NCBI GenBank assembly: GCA_008508345.1
Contig: QNGE01000859.1
Span: forward strand, 151,530 to 215,529
Reading direction: 5' to 3'
Length of the DNA: 64,000 nucleotides
Origin: Paragonimus westermani
Lineage: Eukaryota; Platyhelminthes; Trematoda; Plagiorchiida; Troglotrematidae
In this document: positions 27,101 through 37,620 of the stretch, piece after piece
Position numbering within the stretch: the stretch's first letter is position 1
Layout of the letters: each line of letters opens with the position of its first letter
Made by a program: the position numbers and the translations under genes
The notes under the pieces: model-generated
The model's database searches: none
What the model was told of the DNA's origin: nothing
Seen by the model: the letters and a program-made list of their open reading frames with translations, nothing else

Positions 27101-28950
27101 TCTTGATTGCTTCGCATTAATTCGCACGGTTTATTGAGACTCCGGGCCATGTCACATTAACCCACATATAACGTACGAACAGGTATTATACGTATGTATG
27201 AGAGATCTTCACTATCCGGTGTATCCCGAGTAACCTGAGTGAGCTGCGTGCAGTGCTGGAAAACTATTAATTCGAGAGTTCCGAAAGACCTCAGTTTGAA
27301 CTGATTCAACACTATATCTCTAATGATAGGGCTCACCGTGGTGTATATCCCCATGCGTAACGGAACTTGCACTCTGGCAATGTTGTTTGTGGAACCAGCG
27401 TGCTACCACGGTCTCAGTAACCCCACACCAGACATCCCCGTATAATCATATCCAAAAACTCAAACACAAGTTTTTGTAAATGGTGTTCGGTCGCTCCGAG
27501 CAATTCAGAATGAGAGTAAACCGTGCCCAATTGTTCAGTCTAACTAAAAAACCCCTGTTTAGGAAAATTTGACTAATCTGAAGGCACTTTTTTCAGGGAA
27601 CTTACGGAAAGTTCAACGTGTTGATATTAATTTTACAAGTGTTCTCTAGTCAAACATATTCCGTCTAAATTCAAAACGATCATTTAAAGCAAAACAATTG
27701 TCATTTTGTAAAATGCGTATCATTCTGTCACCTCCTAAATACTGTATCGAACACTATTCCATTTTGATCAAATTTATCAACAGGATACCAGAAATACATC
27801 AATGTAGTTTCATGCAATCTGAACGCATACTTAATCGCCCCGCGGTTATTGAAAATGGCTCACAGATTCCTCACATAGAATGCCTGTGGTAAATCAAACA
27901 CATCAACCTACTACGTTTCAAACGTGTGAAAAGAAAGCTTTTGAAACGAGGATGTTCATATCAGTGCAACCTTTCCGTCAGTACCTGTTAAGATTAAAAT
28001 TGACTGTGTATTAACGAGTTTTAGCTAAAGCTATCAATTGTGATTTTTGAGCTCACATCATGAAGCCGCTTGTCCATTGTTCAGTAAAGATGCCACAAGC
28101 AACACTGGACTTCATTGGGTTGATGACAGAAACCAGAACTGATTGACTGTCTGAAAACTGCCAGCAAGAGTTGGGATAGCAGTGCTCTTACGGATGCTAT
28201 AAGCCAGTCGAATAAATCTGATCTAAGAAATATGTTGCGGTCGGCAATTTTAGTTGAGTTTTGCAACACTGGTAATTAGGATGGTTTATTGATTCACAAC
28301 CTTCATTACCCTCGGATTTAAAAGTCATTTGTGTTGTCTCTCCATCAGAATGTCTTAATGCAGGTGCAATAAACGCTAGAAAATAGGTCACGCCATCAGG
28401 GAACTAAAATGAAAGAGCTTTTCAAAAATACATTTCACATGACCGTATGCATGGCCTATAGTATTTGCTGCAAATCTGCTCTCGTCAGCCGTGTTCACAC
28501 GAGTACAGCTATGTTCTCAAAGTGTAAACTGTTCTTCTAACTACGTAACATTCGATTGTTCCAAGATAATCAACATGCTTGAAAGGAACAAAATACCTGA
28601 CATTTTCACGAAGTAAATTTTTTAGAATTCATTTTGGCACATAAACTGACGCACTTTTATGCTCGAAAAAATGTCAACGAGTAGTGAAACTATTATGCAA
28701 AGAATTAATTCTTTTCGGAAATTGATTAGCCGCTGAATGTTAAATCTGAATACAATATGGCCTCAGTTGGCTCTCAAGAGTCAGATTGGTCACAACTTTG
28801 AAGAATGGAAAGATCAAGGCAAAGTTGACCTCGACTAAATAAACGAAAATTCGAAAAAAAAAGTACCTGAGAAAACTTGGTAGCACTTCTGAAAGTTAAA
28901 AAAGAACTGTATTTTTCATGGATCGGCACCCAAAATGTCATGAAAATGAC
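24127..28950. other. no recognisable feature
   Basis: AT-rich DNA without a supported gene or repeat. An open frame at 25345-25674 contains YTDDV, but the surrounding residues do not fit any reverse transcriptase. A second at 27698-27892 has no domain. Confidence 0.4.
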
Positions 28951-29273
28951 CACCATTCACTACTGACAACAGCCACTGTATTCCTATAAGATTGCCAGCC
29001 GACCTACACACTCAAGACTATGTAGCTGTGCACTTGCATGTGACATTCCAACGGTGCAGTGGTAAACGCGGTGTTTGTATCATAATGTAACCGGACTTGT
29101 GATCCTTCAAAAGGAAATATATCTATTATCAACCAACTTTAACGGAGACAAAACCCAAGTCTGCTGATTTCTCTAAAGCAAGGCTAACCGACAACTTTAT
29201 ATGAGTGGGAAGGTCAAAATCAAGTGTGAGTGATGTTCAGCTTAAAACTAGGTAAAACTTTGCTACCCACCAG
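28951..29273 (-). repeat. family B SINE, near full length, decayed
   Basis: Read on the minus strand, the element starts with CTGGTGGGTAG (29273), has the CATCACTCACACTTGAT block near its start, and ends with the GTCGGCTGGCAA and CAGTAGTGAATGGT blocks near 28951. Both ends match other family members, giving a full length of about 320 bp. The hammerhead region is collapsed: GCACAGCTACATAGTC keeps the cleavage neighbourhood but has lost the core. No target-site duplication was seen. Confidence 0.5.
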
Positions 29274-32200
29274 TAATGTAACCTATCTCCTTGCAAGCCT
29301 AGTGAGTTCGGAGACTTCGACCTGTCTAACCAATCGTAACCGAATATACTTTCCATGCTCGAGAATGGTTGTTTGAAAATCCGGCGAAGATGCGTCAGCT
29401 TTCGTCAATTGTGAATGGTGTTCAGTTTTCCTTAACCAAAATCCCGGATGACCTGCCAGATGTACACACTAGACTTAAAAACATTTGGCCGTTCAAGTGT
29501 ACGGGAGTATCAACCAGATAACTGCCACCAGGTTTGTCCAATCAGCATCGTGTGTTAATCATTAAGTGAAGTATTGGGTAATAACTAACATACTGAAAAT
29601 CAGAAACGCCACAATATACAACTTGCAATAGCTGAAATCGCATTCGATATGAGATTACACTTTAAGTCTGTCAAGATCCTATTGTTGTGGAATTGACAAT
29701 TCTGTGGATACAAGGCAAACTCTTGCTTGTTAGATGTGTGGTGCCTTTTGTTTGAAACAATATATCACAAGTATGGAAATTCTCACCTTCGTGTGCAATG
29801 CTCGAGTTAAATGCAAGGTAGGAAATTTGCTTCTGCAAAGTTGCCCAGTATACACTAATACAGTAAAGTTGACAGGAAAGTTAATTTTCATCAAACAAAA
29901 AGTCACTTGGTGAATCACACCTGGGCATTGCAAAGTGAATTTGACAAGATGTTTGACATTTGCTTTTTGAGAATTAAATCGGGCGTTTACAATAGAATTA
30001 GCGAATTTCTAACATACGTTTCATTAAAACCGCTCCAAGTTTGCTGGTTTAAAGTAGAGCTGTACTTTCTGTAAGCCAGACCAGCTGTTGTTTTTTCCTG
30101 TTCATCTGAAGATGTCTACAGAGTAGTAGCTGGACAGAGATGGGAAATCAGTGTTGGCCAGTTCAGTGGAACAATTCAATATATTGTCACTAGATGTCTG
30201 AGCATTTCAGACGGCATAAAATCGGTTTTCCTGTGGGAACGCCATTTAGTTGGACTGTAAGTAAAAAACGGTTGAAAGCAGCGCTTCTTCATGAAACATC
30301 ACTCCTAATTGCTTGCAAATAAAGGACCTCCCATAGATACCTCGATGTTGCCTCCGAACCGTTATATTCTTCGGGCAACAAACTCAAATGAACACAAATC
30401 GGAACTAATTGGGACACCTAAGAGTGAATTTCATCTCGCTGGAGACCACCTCGTGTTTTTGGCCTGTCCATATGATGGGATGTTCTGCTAATCTCGTTGG
30501 TCGTCTCGTGCTACTCCTGCCGTGCCTGCAGTCGTCGAAGGTTAATTTGGGGAAATGGCGGTGAAATCTTCACAATCCTATGAAGTATACTTTTTGAAAA
30601 CTCTAGCTTCAAGTCCCACTCCATGATGTCTCTCTTATTGTTCCCTGCAGATAAATCACCTTGCGTCATTTTCTTGCCTGACAATTGTTGCTCCTTCTCC
30701 CCGCTGATACGCAGTCTCATACTCAAGTATTCATAACACTTTTCAGTAAATTCATTTTTTGTTTGATTTTTCTACCATTTTGATCGATTTTGTCTGACCC
30801 TGGAAGTGCTCTCAGCTTAAAGCCATAAGCTCCTTTCCCTCTGCATCTAAAAGAAAACGATTTTAATCACCCAATAGATTTTCACTGTTCCAGCGGCCGA
30901 GGATGACGACTTCCACTGCACGAAATAGTTTCACTCTGGAATCCGCCGTTATATCACTTGACCTTACGATTGTGAGGTGATCATTCACTATTTTACCGCT
31001 GGAAACTGTGCTAAAAGGTTTTGTGGAATGAAATTTCCACTAAATTCATTGACGACGGTAAACACAGTCTAATTCTCCAAGACACAATTTATTAGTTTGT
31101 GATCATCAAAATTTTCGTGCTGTAGCTTATAGTAGAATTAGCTAACTCAATGGAACGAACCTAGAAACATTAGTCATCGGGGCAGACCTATCTACGGTTG
31201 ACCAAGTTTAAGGGACAGGTTTCATCTTGTTTTGGATAAGCGAGGATAAATCGTCTGATGGGGCCTCCGTATAATCTGACCAGACTATAACCCATATTAT
31301 ACTGTGTCGTAGCGATAAATCAACCCTGTGGAAGTTCCAATGATTTGAAAGTCATAACCGCATAAACCAAACAACAGAAGACTGATGATTGCCGTTGAGA
31401 GGGCCACTGTTGGCATGAAACCTCTATTTAAACTAACCATTCATCAAGATTGTGACCTACGTACAACGAGGTCCGACGCTGTTATGCCCGGCCACGAACT
31501 GTCCACTCATCTGATACTAAAACGAGAATTCCCCGTTAAAATTTAGCTTTATTGAGAGTTACGAGGGGCACCCTAGTACTTTTGACTTGGTTTCTGGTAA
31601 GTCTTGGAAATTTCGACATGCCACGGTGTCTGCTATTTTTAAAGTTAAAAATTAGCTTCGGAACTTTTGGTTTTGAGAGGCGAGTTCGACACGACTGCAT
31701 TCTGACATACAGTACAACATTCACAAAGTCATTCATGAGTGGATCTTTATGTTAACTTATTCAGCTATCACAAGTGTTTTGCTGCTGTGTACGGTGCATT
31801 AAACCCACAGAAGGAAAAATTTAAGACAAACAACAATACCTCAATCTGAACTTGCAAATATATGGTCCGAACACAAACGTTTCCAACAAAATGAGCCCAT
31901 TCTGATCGTTTAACGTGTAATTGACTCGGAGTAGCTCTACGGTCTTGCTGTTTCCTCTGATATCTCGTTTCAACCACTGTTAATGAACCGACTCCTGCTA
32001 CTCACTCAGCCACCAGATGAAAGTGGTTATGTAGTCAGCCATATACTGGGTGGTCTGGTCGCATCGATAGCTGACCAGTGAGCAATCCCGTTTAAGCCCG
32101 GTTAGTCAATTGAACCAGTCAGGGCAAATGTCAATACCTAGCCCCAAATCCCACCTCATTTATTTTAGGATAGTCATCGTTTTGGTAATTCCCCAGGCAG

Positions 32201-33138
32201 ACACATTCCGTAATAAAACCAGGCCGTAGTCATCAACTGGTCAGAGTTTGTGTCCACGTACACATGCATTCACTAAGTGGATTGCAATCCACCGAGCCTA
32301 CTGAAAGACAAGCGTGTTTTCGCGCGTAACAAATATGCTAAACTGCAGGAATTACTCGTGTACTTCTCATTTTGAAGGCAATAGTGTGCATTTTGTAAGT
32401 GTTTTACATCGGCGTAGGGTTAGAACACGAGAATTTTCCCACGAAACAACTCAGTTTATAAATACACGTTGATAAATGAGCTCACCTACTTTGCAACATG
32501 CTTGGGGAAAAAAAATCAAATAAGACGTTGGATGACAGTTAAATGATAAAACACTCTAGGATAACTGACATTTTAGAGAAATAGCTGTCACGAAAAAGCA
32601 GAGGTTATCAATTTATGTTGCTAAGTGAATTAACACACTGTGCAACATAGTCGAAAATATGAAAGAGACAGATAGGCTGTGATGTACTTTTCATATTATG
32701 TCTAATTTCTTCGAAATGGGTTCGCAATTACAGGCTGATAACATTGGAGTTGCACAGCGAACGGACGATCAGCTGCTGTTGGTCCCTTTAGAACAACGTT
32801 GACGGGAAGTTGTCACGGCATTGCAGATCAGATAACAAGCGATATCCAAATCAACAACAGTCTAATATAAGATGTTTGATTTATGTTGTCTGAATGAAGC
32901 AGCACATGTGTCAAACACGCACAACGCTAACTGCAGACACACAAGATAGCGTTTTCATCAATGTAACTCTTGGCATCATGAATACTCAGTACTACTCACC
33001 AGTAATAAAATTACGCCGTTTATTTGCTGCCTTGGCGCATGTCCGTGACAGTCTATCGCACGGATTACAGTGGACACCAAATGGACAGTGGTCTGGTTGT
33101 GTAATGAACTACTGACATAAAGTTTCACGGGTATTAGC
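29274..33138. other. no gene; possible old repeat debris
   Basis: No coding gene is supported. A block at about 31989-32400 has a higher GC content than its surroundings and the look of an old retroposon tail, but I cannot name it. At 32992-33002 and 33253-33263 the motifs CTACTCACCAG and CTACCCACCGG match the end motif of family B without the rest of the element. Confidence 0.35.
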
Positions 33139-33175
33139 GTCCCTTTGTAGCTCAATTGGTAGAGCACGTCACCTA
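33139..33175 (+). ncRNA. tRNA-Ile-like 5' half
   Basis: The stretch contains TAGCTCAATTGGTAGAGCA, a textbook D-arm and Pol III A box, followed by a possible anticodon loop CTAATAA, which is the tRNA-Ile(AAU) loop. The sequence then turns into an A run (AAAAAAGG) instead of the 3' anticodon stem, and no B box follows at the expected distance. It is therefore a tRNA half, or the head of a tRNA-derived SINE, and not a working tRNA gene. One extra base in the anticodon stem also departs from a functional tRNA. Confidence 0.5.
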
Positions 33176-33336
33176 ATAAAAAAGGATTTTTTATTCAGCC
33201 CAAACCTTTTTTCTCATGAATAATTTTCCTTGAATGTGAAAAATTTGACACACTACCCACCGGTAATATAAGATAGCGTCCAATGAACCGCCGAAATCAA
33301 CTTATTTCCTAACCTGACCGATCGCTTACCCTGCAA

Positions 33337-33545
33337 AAAAGTTGACACGATTCTTCTAATTTAACATCACTCTCGTGTGATCGCAGCTTCCACATTCAGG
33401 TATACGTTCTGACCTTTTTCTTCCGAATTGAAACACTAGACTCGTGTTCCTCTTCCATTAGAGCTCGTCAGTAGTGCACATTCTTACCGTAGCTTGGGTT
33501 GAAAATCCGAAAATTCTTTCTGAACTCGAGGGCTGCAACCAAAAA
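33337..33545 (-). repeat. family B SINE with hammerhead
   Basis: On the minus strand the order is GGTTGCA, GGATTTTCAACCC, GGTAAGAATGTGCACTA, hammerhead, then GGAAGCTGCGATCACACGAG and a short A-rich tail (AACTTTTTTGC region). This matches the other copies block by block. The 5' end is truncated or diverged. Confidence 0.6.
33433..33477 (-). ncRNA. hammerhead ribozyme motif (family B)
   Basis: Minus strand, 5' to 3'. The 5' helix I strand GCACTA (33477-33472) is followed by core CTGACGA (33471-33465), then a helix II region with CTCT and AGAG able to form 4 bp, then GAA, a short helix III region CACGAG, the cleavage triplet GTC, and the 3' helix I strand TAGTGT (33438-33433). Helix I gives six pairs, one of them G-U. 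Compared with an ideal type I hammerhead, the A at 15.1 is missing or replaced and the closing C of helix II is lost, so activity is doubtful although the fold is clear. Confidence 0.65.
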
Positions 33546-35558
33546 TGAACGAGGGTCAAGTAATAAGTGTATCTAATAGTTTTACAGCTTACGACACACT
33601 TACCCATGAAATATGTTTTATTCATTCATATCCACCAAGTAATCGATTGGGCAGTGCGTTTATTTGGCAAAAAATAACCATGTGTTGAAATCGTTGTTTG
33701 CACGAATACCTATGCAGAAAGCAGCAGATCGCTCGTATCTTGCGACCTTTTCAATACCGGACGAGTTAGTATTGAACTTAAAAAACCCGAACAATTCAAA
33801 GGTCTTAATTTTTGTTTCAAAGTTTTCTTTTTGAACGGTCCGTGTTCATATATTTGTACACACTTGTAATTCATAAAACGTGCGCTAATAAAACAATGTC
33901 AGTTTAGTTTAAATTAGAATCAAATCTCTGTTTGTGTGATGCAGCTCGGAGCGACAACTAACGAACTAAGATGGACCGATTTTAAGCTGCCTAACGCAGT
34001 ATATTCTCTAGGATGCTAACATACTTTAAAATTTCCCTAAAAAAGCTGAAGGAAGATCCAGTGTTGCAGAAGGACCTAATTTGTTTTGTGATTCAGAAAT
34101 TGTAATTCTGTTTTCAGAGCCTAGTCCACCTCAAACCATAAGATCTTCGTTTTCACCGCTTTCGCTTCATAAATCGTGTTTTGATTCCACAGGCAATCAG
34201 AATGTTGAAACTGTTACTCGGAAAAGAATGAAATCTGATATGCGTAATGAATACGTGTAATGAACTGAAAACCTGTTCACAGCATTTGCCCTTCATCGAT
34301 ACTAATGAAACAATCACTACTCGATCAACACCGATTTACCGTTCAATAAAACAGAGATTTCAGGCAAAATGGCCTTTATTAATGTGGAGGACATGACAAT
34401 GTTATCTGGGAATTTCCGAGTCAATATATGGAAAATAGCAGCTTACCACTAAACACAAATTAGTTCAGTGTCAAATGGAACTAAAATATGTGAGTTACTA
34501 CTAACGGCAATAATTATTCCACTTGGTGGCGTTTTGTGAAATATGCTTTACTTCTATGATATCAGCCTTAATATACGCTCTAAGAGAGCATCAAACAGAA
34601 CACGAAAATTCCCTGTCATGCACATTTACGCTGCAGTAACTTTGAAATTTCTGTTACCTGTCATACACTGATAGATCACAAGCGCGTAATAGCAAAACAC
34701 ACTATCAACCTATTGGAACGCTAAATAATGACTTCTGTAGGTATTTTGCACGTCTGATTAGAAAGAGTTTTATACCTGTATCTCATTTGTATTAATAAAG
34801 TCCCACATTAAACTAAAATCGCGCACGCTCTATTTGGCGCCAGAAATCATTTATGATACTATCAAGTTCGAGGTAACGGTCGAATAGTTTTCGCAACCGA
34901 GAACAGTTTTTAGTCGTATTCCGCCTTTTAAGTGAATCAGTTAACACATAGACTAATGTTCGCGTGAATTTATTCAGGCATAGTTAAAATACCAAATACC
35001 ACGAGACCAGCAACGCTAACTGGATCGATCTTGAGGATATCAAAGTGAATTACTATATCTGGCGGTTACTTTGACTTTTCTGAACACGGTCTGTGTATTA
35101 CTGCGCAGTGTTTATCACCGAAGTTTGAAATATACATTTATGCAGTACTGTGTGACCACAGCTTTTTATCTCACTACTGAGCTCAACATGCAAAATGGGA
35201 TTTGACATTCTGAAAATACGAATGCCTTACACTTTTCATTGAGCTAAATAATTTGCAGTTTATGGACATATCGAAATGTCTTATCAAAATAGAATAACAT
35301 GCACAAGGAGAAGCATCAGCCTCAATGGTAATTCAAAGAAGGAAACAACTTGTTGAATTGAGAGAACCAGTGAGCACAGGTAAAATACCTGAAAAGATTT
35401 AGTAGACAACAAAAATGATCACATACAAGCTATCCACAACTACTGCCGACTAAAGATTGTAGTCCAATTTTTTCTGGTTTCAGTAATCCAAATTAAATTG
35501 TCAACATTATGTCTCATGTAGCCCGGAAAGTAAATTTTCGAATTGTGGAATATTTGCA
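33546..35558. other. no recognisable feature
   Basis: About 2 kb of AT-rich DNA without a gene, RNA or repeat I can support. Confidence 0.4.
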
Positions 35559-35820
35559 CGCTTAACAAATGTGAATATTTATAACCAAAACAGTGAGTAC
35601 GAGTTTTAATGCCTGAACTGCTCGATGAACGGTTAAAATTTGCCAACCGGAGGTAAACAATGAACAGTTTTTGCGGGTGACTTAAATAACGCTTAACAAA
35701 TGTGAATATTTATAACCAAAACAGTGAGTACGAGTTTTAATGCCTGAACTGCTCGATGAACGGTTAAAATTTGCCAACCGGAGGTAAACAATGAACAGTT
35801 TTTGCGGGTGACTTAAATAA
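35559..35820. repeat. 131-bp perfect tandem duplication
   Basis: 35559-35689 and 35690-35820 are identical over 131 bp, beginning CGCTTAACAAATG and ending CTTAAATAA, with no spacer. Perfect identity means a very recent duplication or an assembly stutter. The unit has no similarity to the other repeats here. Confidence 0.95.
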
Positions 35821-36107
35821 TAAGAAGTGTATTCGTGCCACTTTCCAATATAGTAAGGAACAAGTTTATGCGTATGCCTGTGTTAGTTTAGCTCAACGTT
35901 ATCAAGTAGATTTGGGCAAGGAGACTAAAGAATACCCAACATAATCCAACTTGGCTGCGTGCCTATTCCAAGAGCATATAATTTTCTTATCTGACCTGGA
36001 TGATATCTTTATTGTAAAAGCTTTGTAGGTTTTGAAAATTTTTCTGATGAATTCTGAAATCACTTACAATAACCACAGCTTGCTTAGAGAACGTCCTGTT
36101 TTTTAAC

Positions 36108-36284
36108 TAAGCGTAAATTTTTTTTCAAGTTGACCATCACTCACATTTGATCGCAGCCTTCGCATTCACATAGACTTTCCAGCCAGCCTCTTTCGAAAAC
36201 AACTCACTAGANGCGATCAAATGTGAGTGATGGCCAACTTGAAAATAAACCAAATTACCGACTACTCATCAGTAAGCGTAAATT
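36108..36284 (-). repeat. family B SINE with target-site duplication and internal deletion
   Basis: The 12-bp repeat TAAGCGTAAATT at 36108-36119 and 36273-36284 brackets the element and is a convincing target-site duplication. On the minus strand the element starts CTGATGAGTAG at 36272 and ends in an A run (the T run after 36119), as expected for a SINE. Its body is a short inverted repeat: TCAAGTTGACCATCACTCAC (36125-36144) pairs with GTGAGTGATGGCCAACTTGA. The tRNA-like body and most of the hammerhead are missing. The junction is marked by a single N at 36212, and the sequence resumes on the minus strand as TCTAGTGAG, at the hammerhead cleavage site of intact copies. Confidence 0.75.
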
Positions 36285-37260
36285 GTAAAGAATTGTTAAA
36301 ACAGATGTCTATCGAAATGACAGTCAGCAGTAGAAACGCAAGACAAGGTGATTCTAGATAAGGATTTCTGCTCGCACCTGGACAGGTATACAGAAACACG
36401 TCAAGAAAACTCGAAATTAAATAGGTAAGTGATCTTCGATATAAGGTTTTTCGAAACATCTTTGCACAATTTACCGACACAATAAAACCAACAAGTCGTT
36501 TAGGTGTAAGCGTTGTTGCTCTCATCGACTTGAGGTCCACCAGTATCAAATTGGGTCTCTTTCAAGCTAGTAGATATGCTTATGTGATTCCACCGAAATC
36601 TAGGCCTAAACTGATTATATTCGTTAGTACGTCCCCTTCACTAAATTAATGTTTGTAAAGAAACGAGTAAAAGACGGTTAGGCTTTTCGTCTGATTTTTG
36701 CATAGTATATCTGAACGTCGTTGTGCGGATCGTGTTTCCGTGACCAGCCAATATTGCGATTGTTATTTACAACGCCTTCATCCAAACAGTGCATTTCATT
36801 GGCTCGCATCCTGCGCATGGTTAGTGGACCAACCATGGGAATCATAGCAGCCAAATACCTGTCTGTTGGATTAACAACTCGAAACCGATGGCTTACTTTT
36901 AGAAGTTTGTGTGAGTGCTACAAGAATCGGGAACCCTCTCGAACAGATCATTAGTTGTCCCGTAAAGAAATCATTTTGTCTCCTGACTATTGATAGTTGT
37001 TCCAAATGACTAAATCCATGCTTGATTCTTAGGGGATAATTTTGGTTTCAACGAACAGAACTATTTTTTATAAATAATCATCTTAGGCTGGTACATTTAT
37101 ATATCAAATCAAGTACCACTATAGAAAGTTACTGATCAACAATGGTACAATGGCAAGAAGACTGGTTATTCCCACAAAAGAGGTAAGTTTTAGGAAATCT
37201 GTTAATTAGGGCGAGTTGGAGGAGGGGACAGCGTAAAATTGCCTCGTAAGCTGAGTATAC
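36285..37260. other. no recognisable feature
   Basis: Short open frames here (for example 36721-36954) have no domain. No repeat is shared with the rest of the window. Confidence 0.4.
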
Positions 37261-37620
37261 TTATTTGGTCACGGTAATCCCAAGATGTGAACGAACTGTT
37301 TTTGAACACAAATCCGGCTGACGTAATCGGATTGCGACCGCCTCGGCTATATACAGAATGCGTGACTTGATCGCTCCTGACGCGGCGGCCGGGGCACGGT
37401 AGACAATGTGAAACGTGTCTATGTTTCGGTCACGTTCAACCAGGTGGGCCAGAATGGATGAGTTAATGTTCTTTGTTAGTCCGGAGAAGCCACACTGGGC
37501 AGTGTTCACGAATTATTCCCAGTAAACGCCTGATGATGCGACCAATATATACTGAACCACAGGGACGGCCAAACGAATAGAACAAAAGAGGCTTCACTGT
37601 TAGACATATTATCTTTCAAA
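37261..37620 (-). pseudogene. Penelope-like element, GIY-YIG endonuclease fragment
   Basis: On the minus strand, one frame (about 37600-37490) reads YSFGRPCGSVYIGR, then a Leu/Ile/Arg-rich stretch and IREHCPVWL. That fits the CG-x-VYIGRT and RI-x-EH signatures of the Penelope-type GIY-YIG domain. A second frame (37509-37261) continues with ILAHLVERDRNIDTFHIVYR and then ILYIAEAVAIRLRQPDLCSK, matching the family's conserved C-terminal EA-x-x-IR...P-x-LC segment. The change of frame shows it is broken. No reverse transcriptase could be recognised upstream on the minus strand (37750-38800), so only the 3' part is visible. In a live element the protein would be cut-and-prime machinery acting in the nucleus. 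Confidence 0.8.

Noticed and set aside
36030..36060. CTGATGA followed by GAA within five bases
   Set aside because: Too short for helix II, and no helix I pairing is present.
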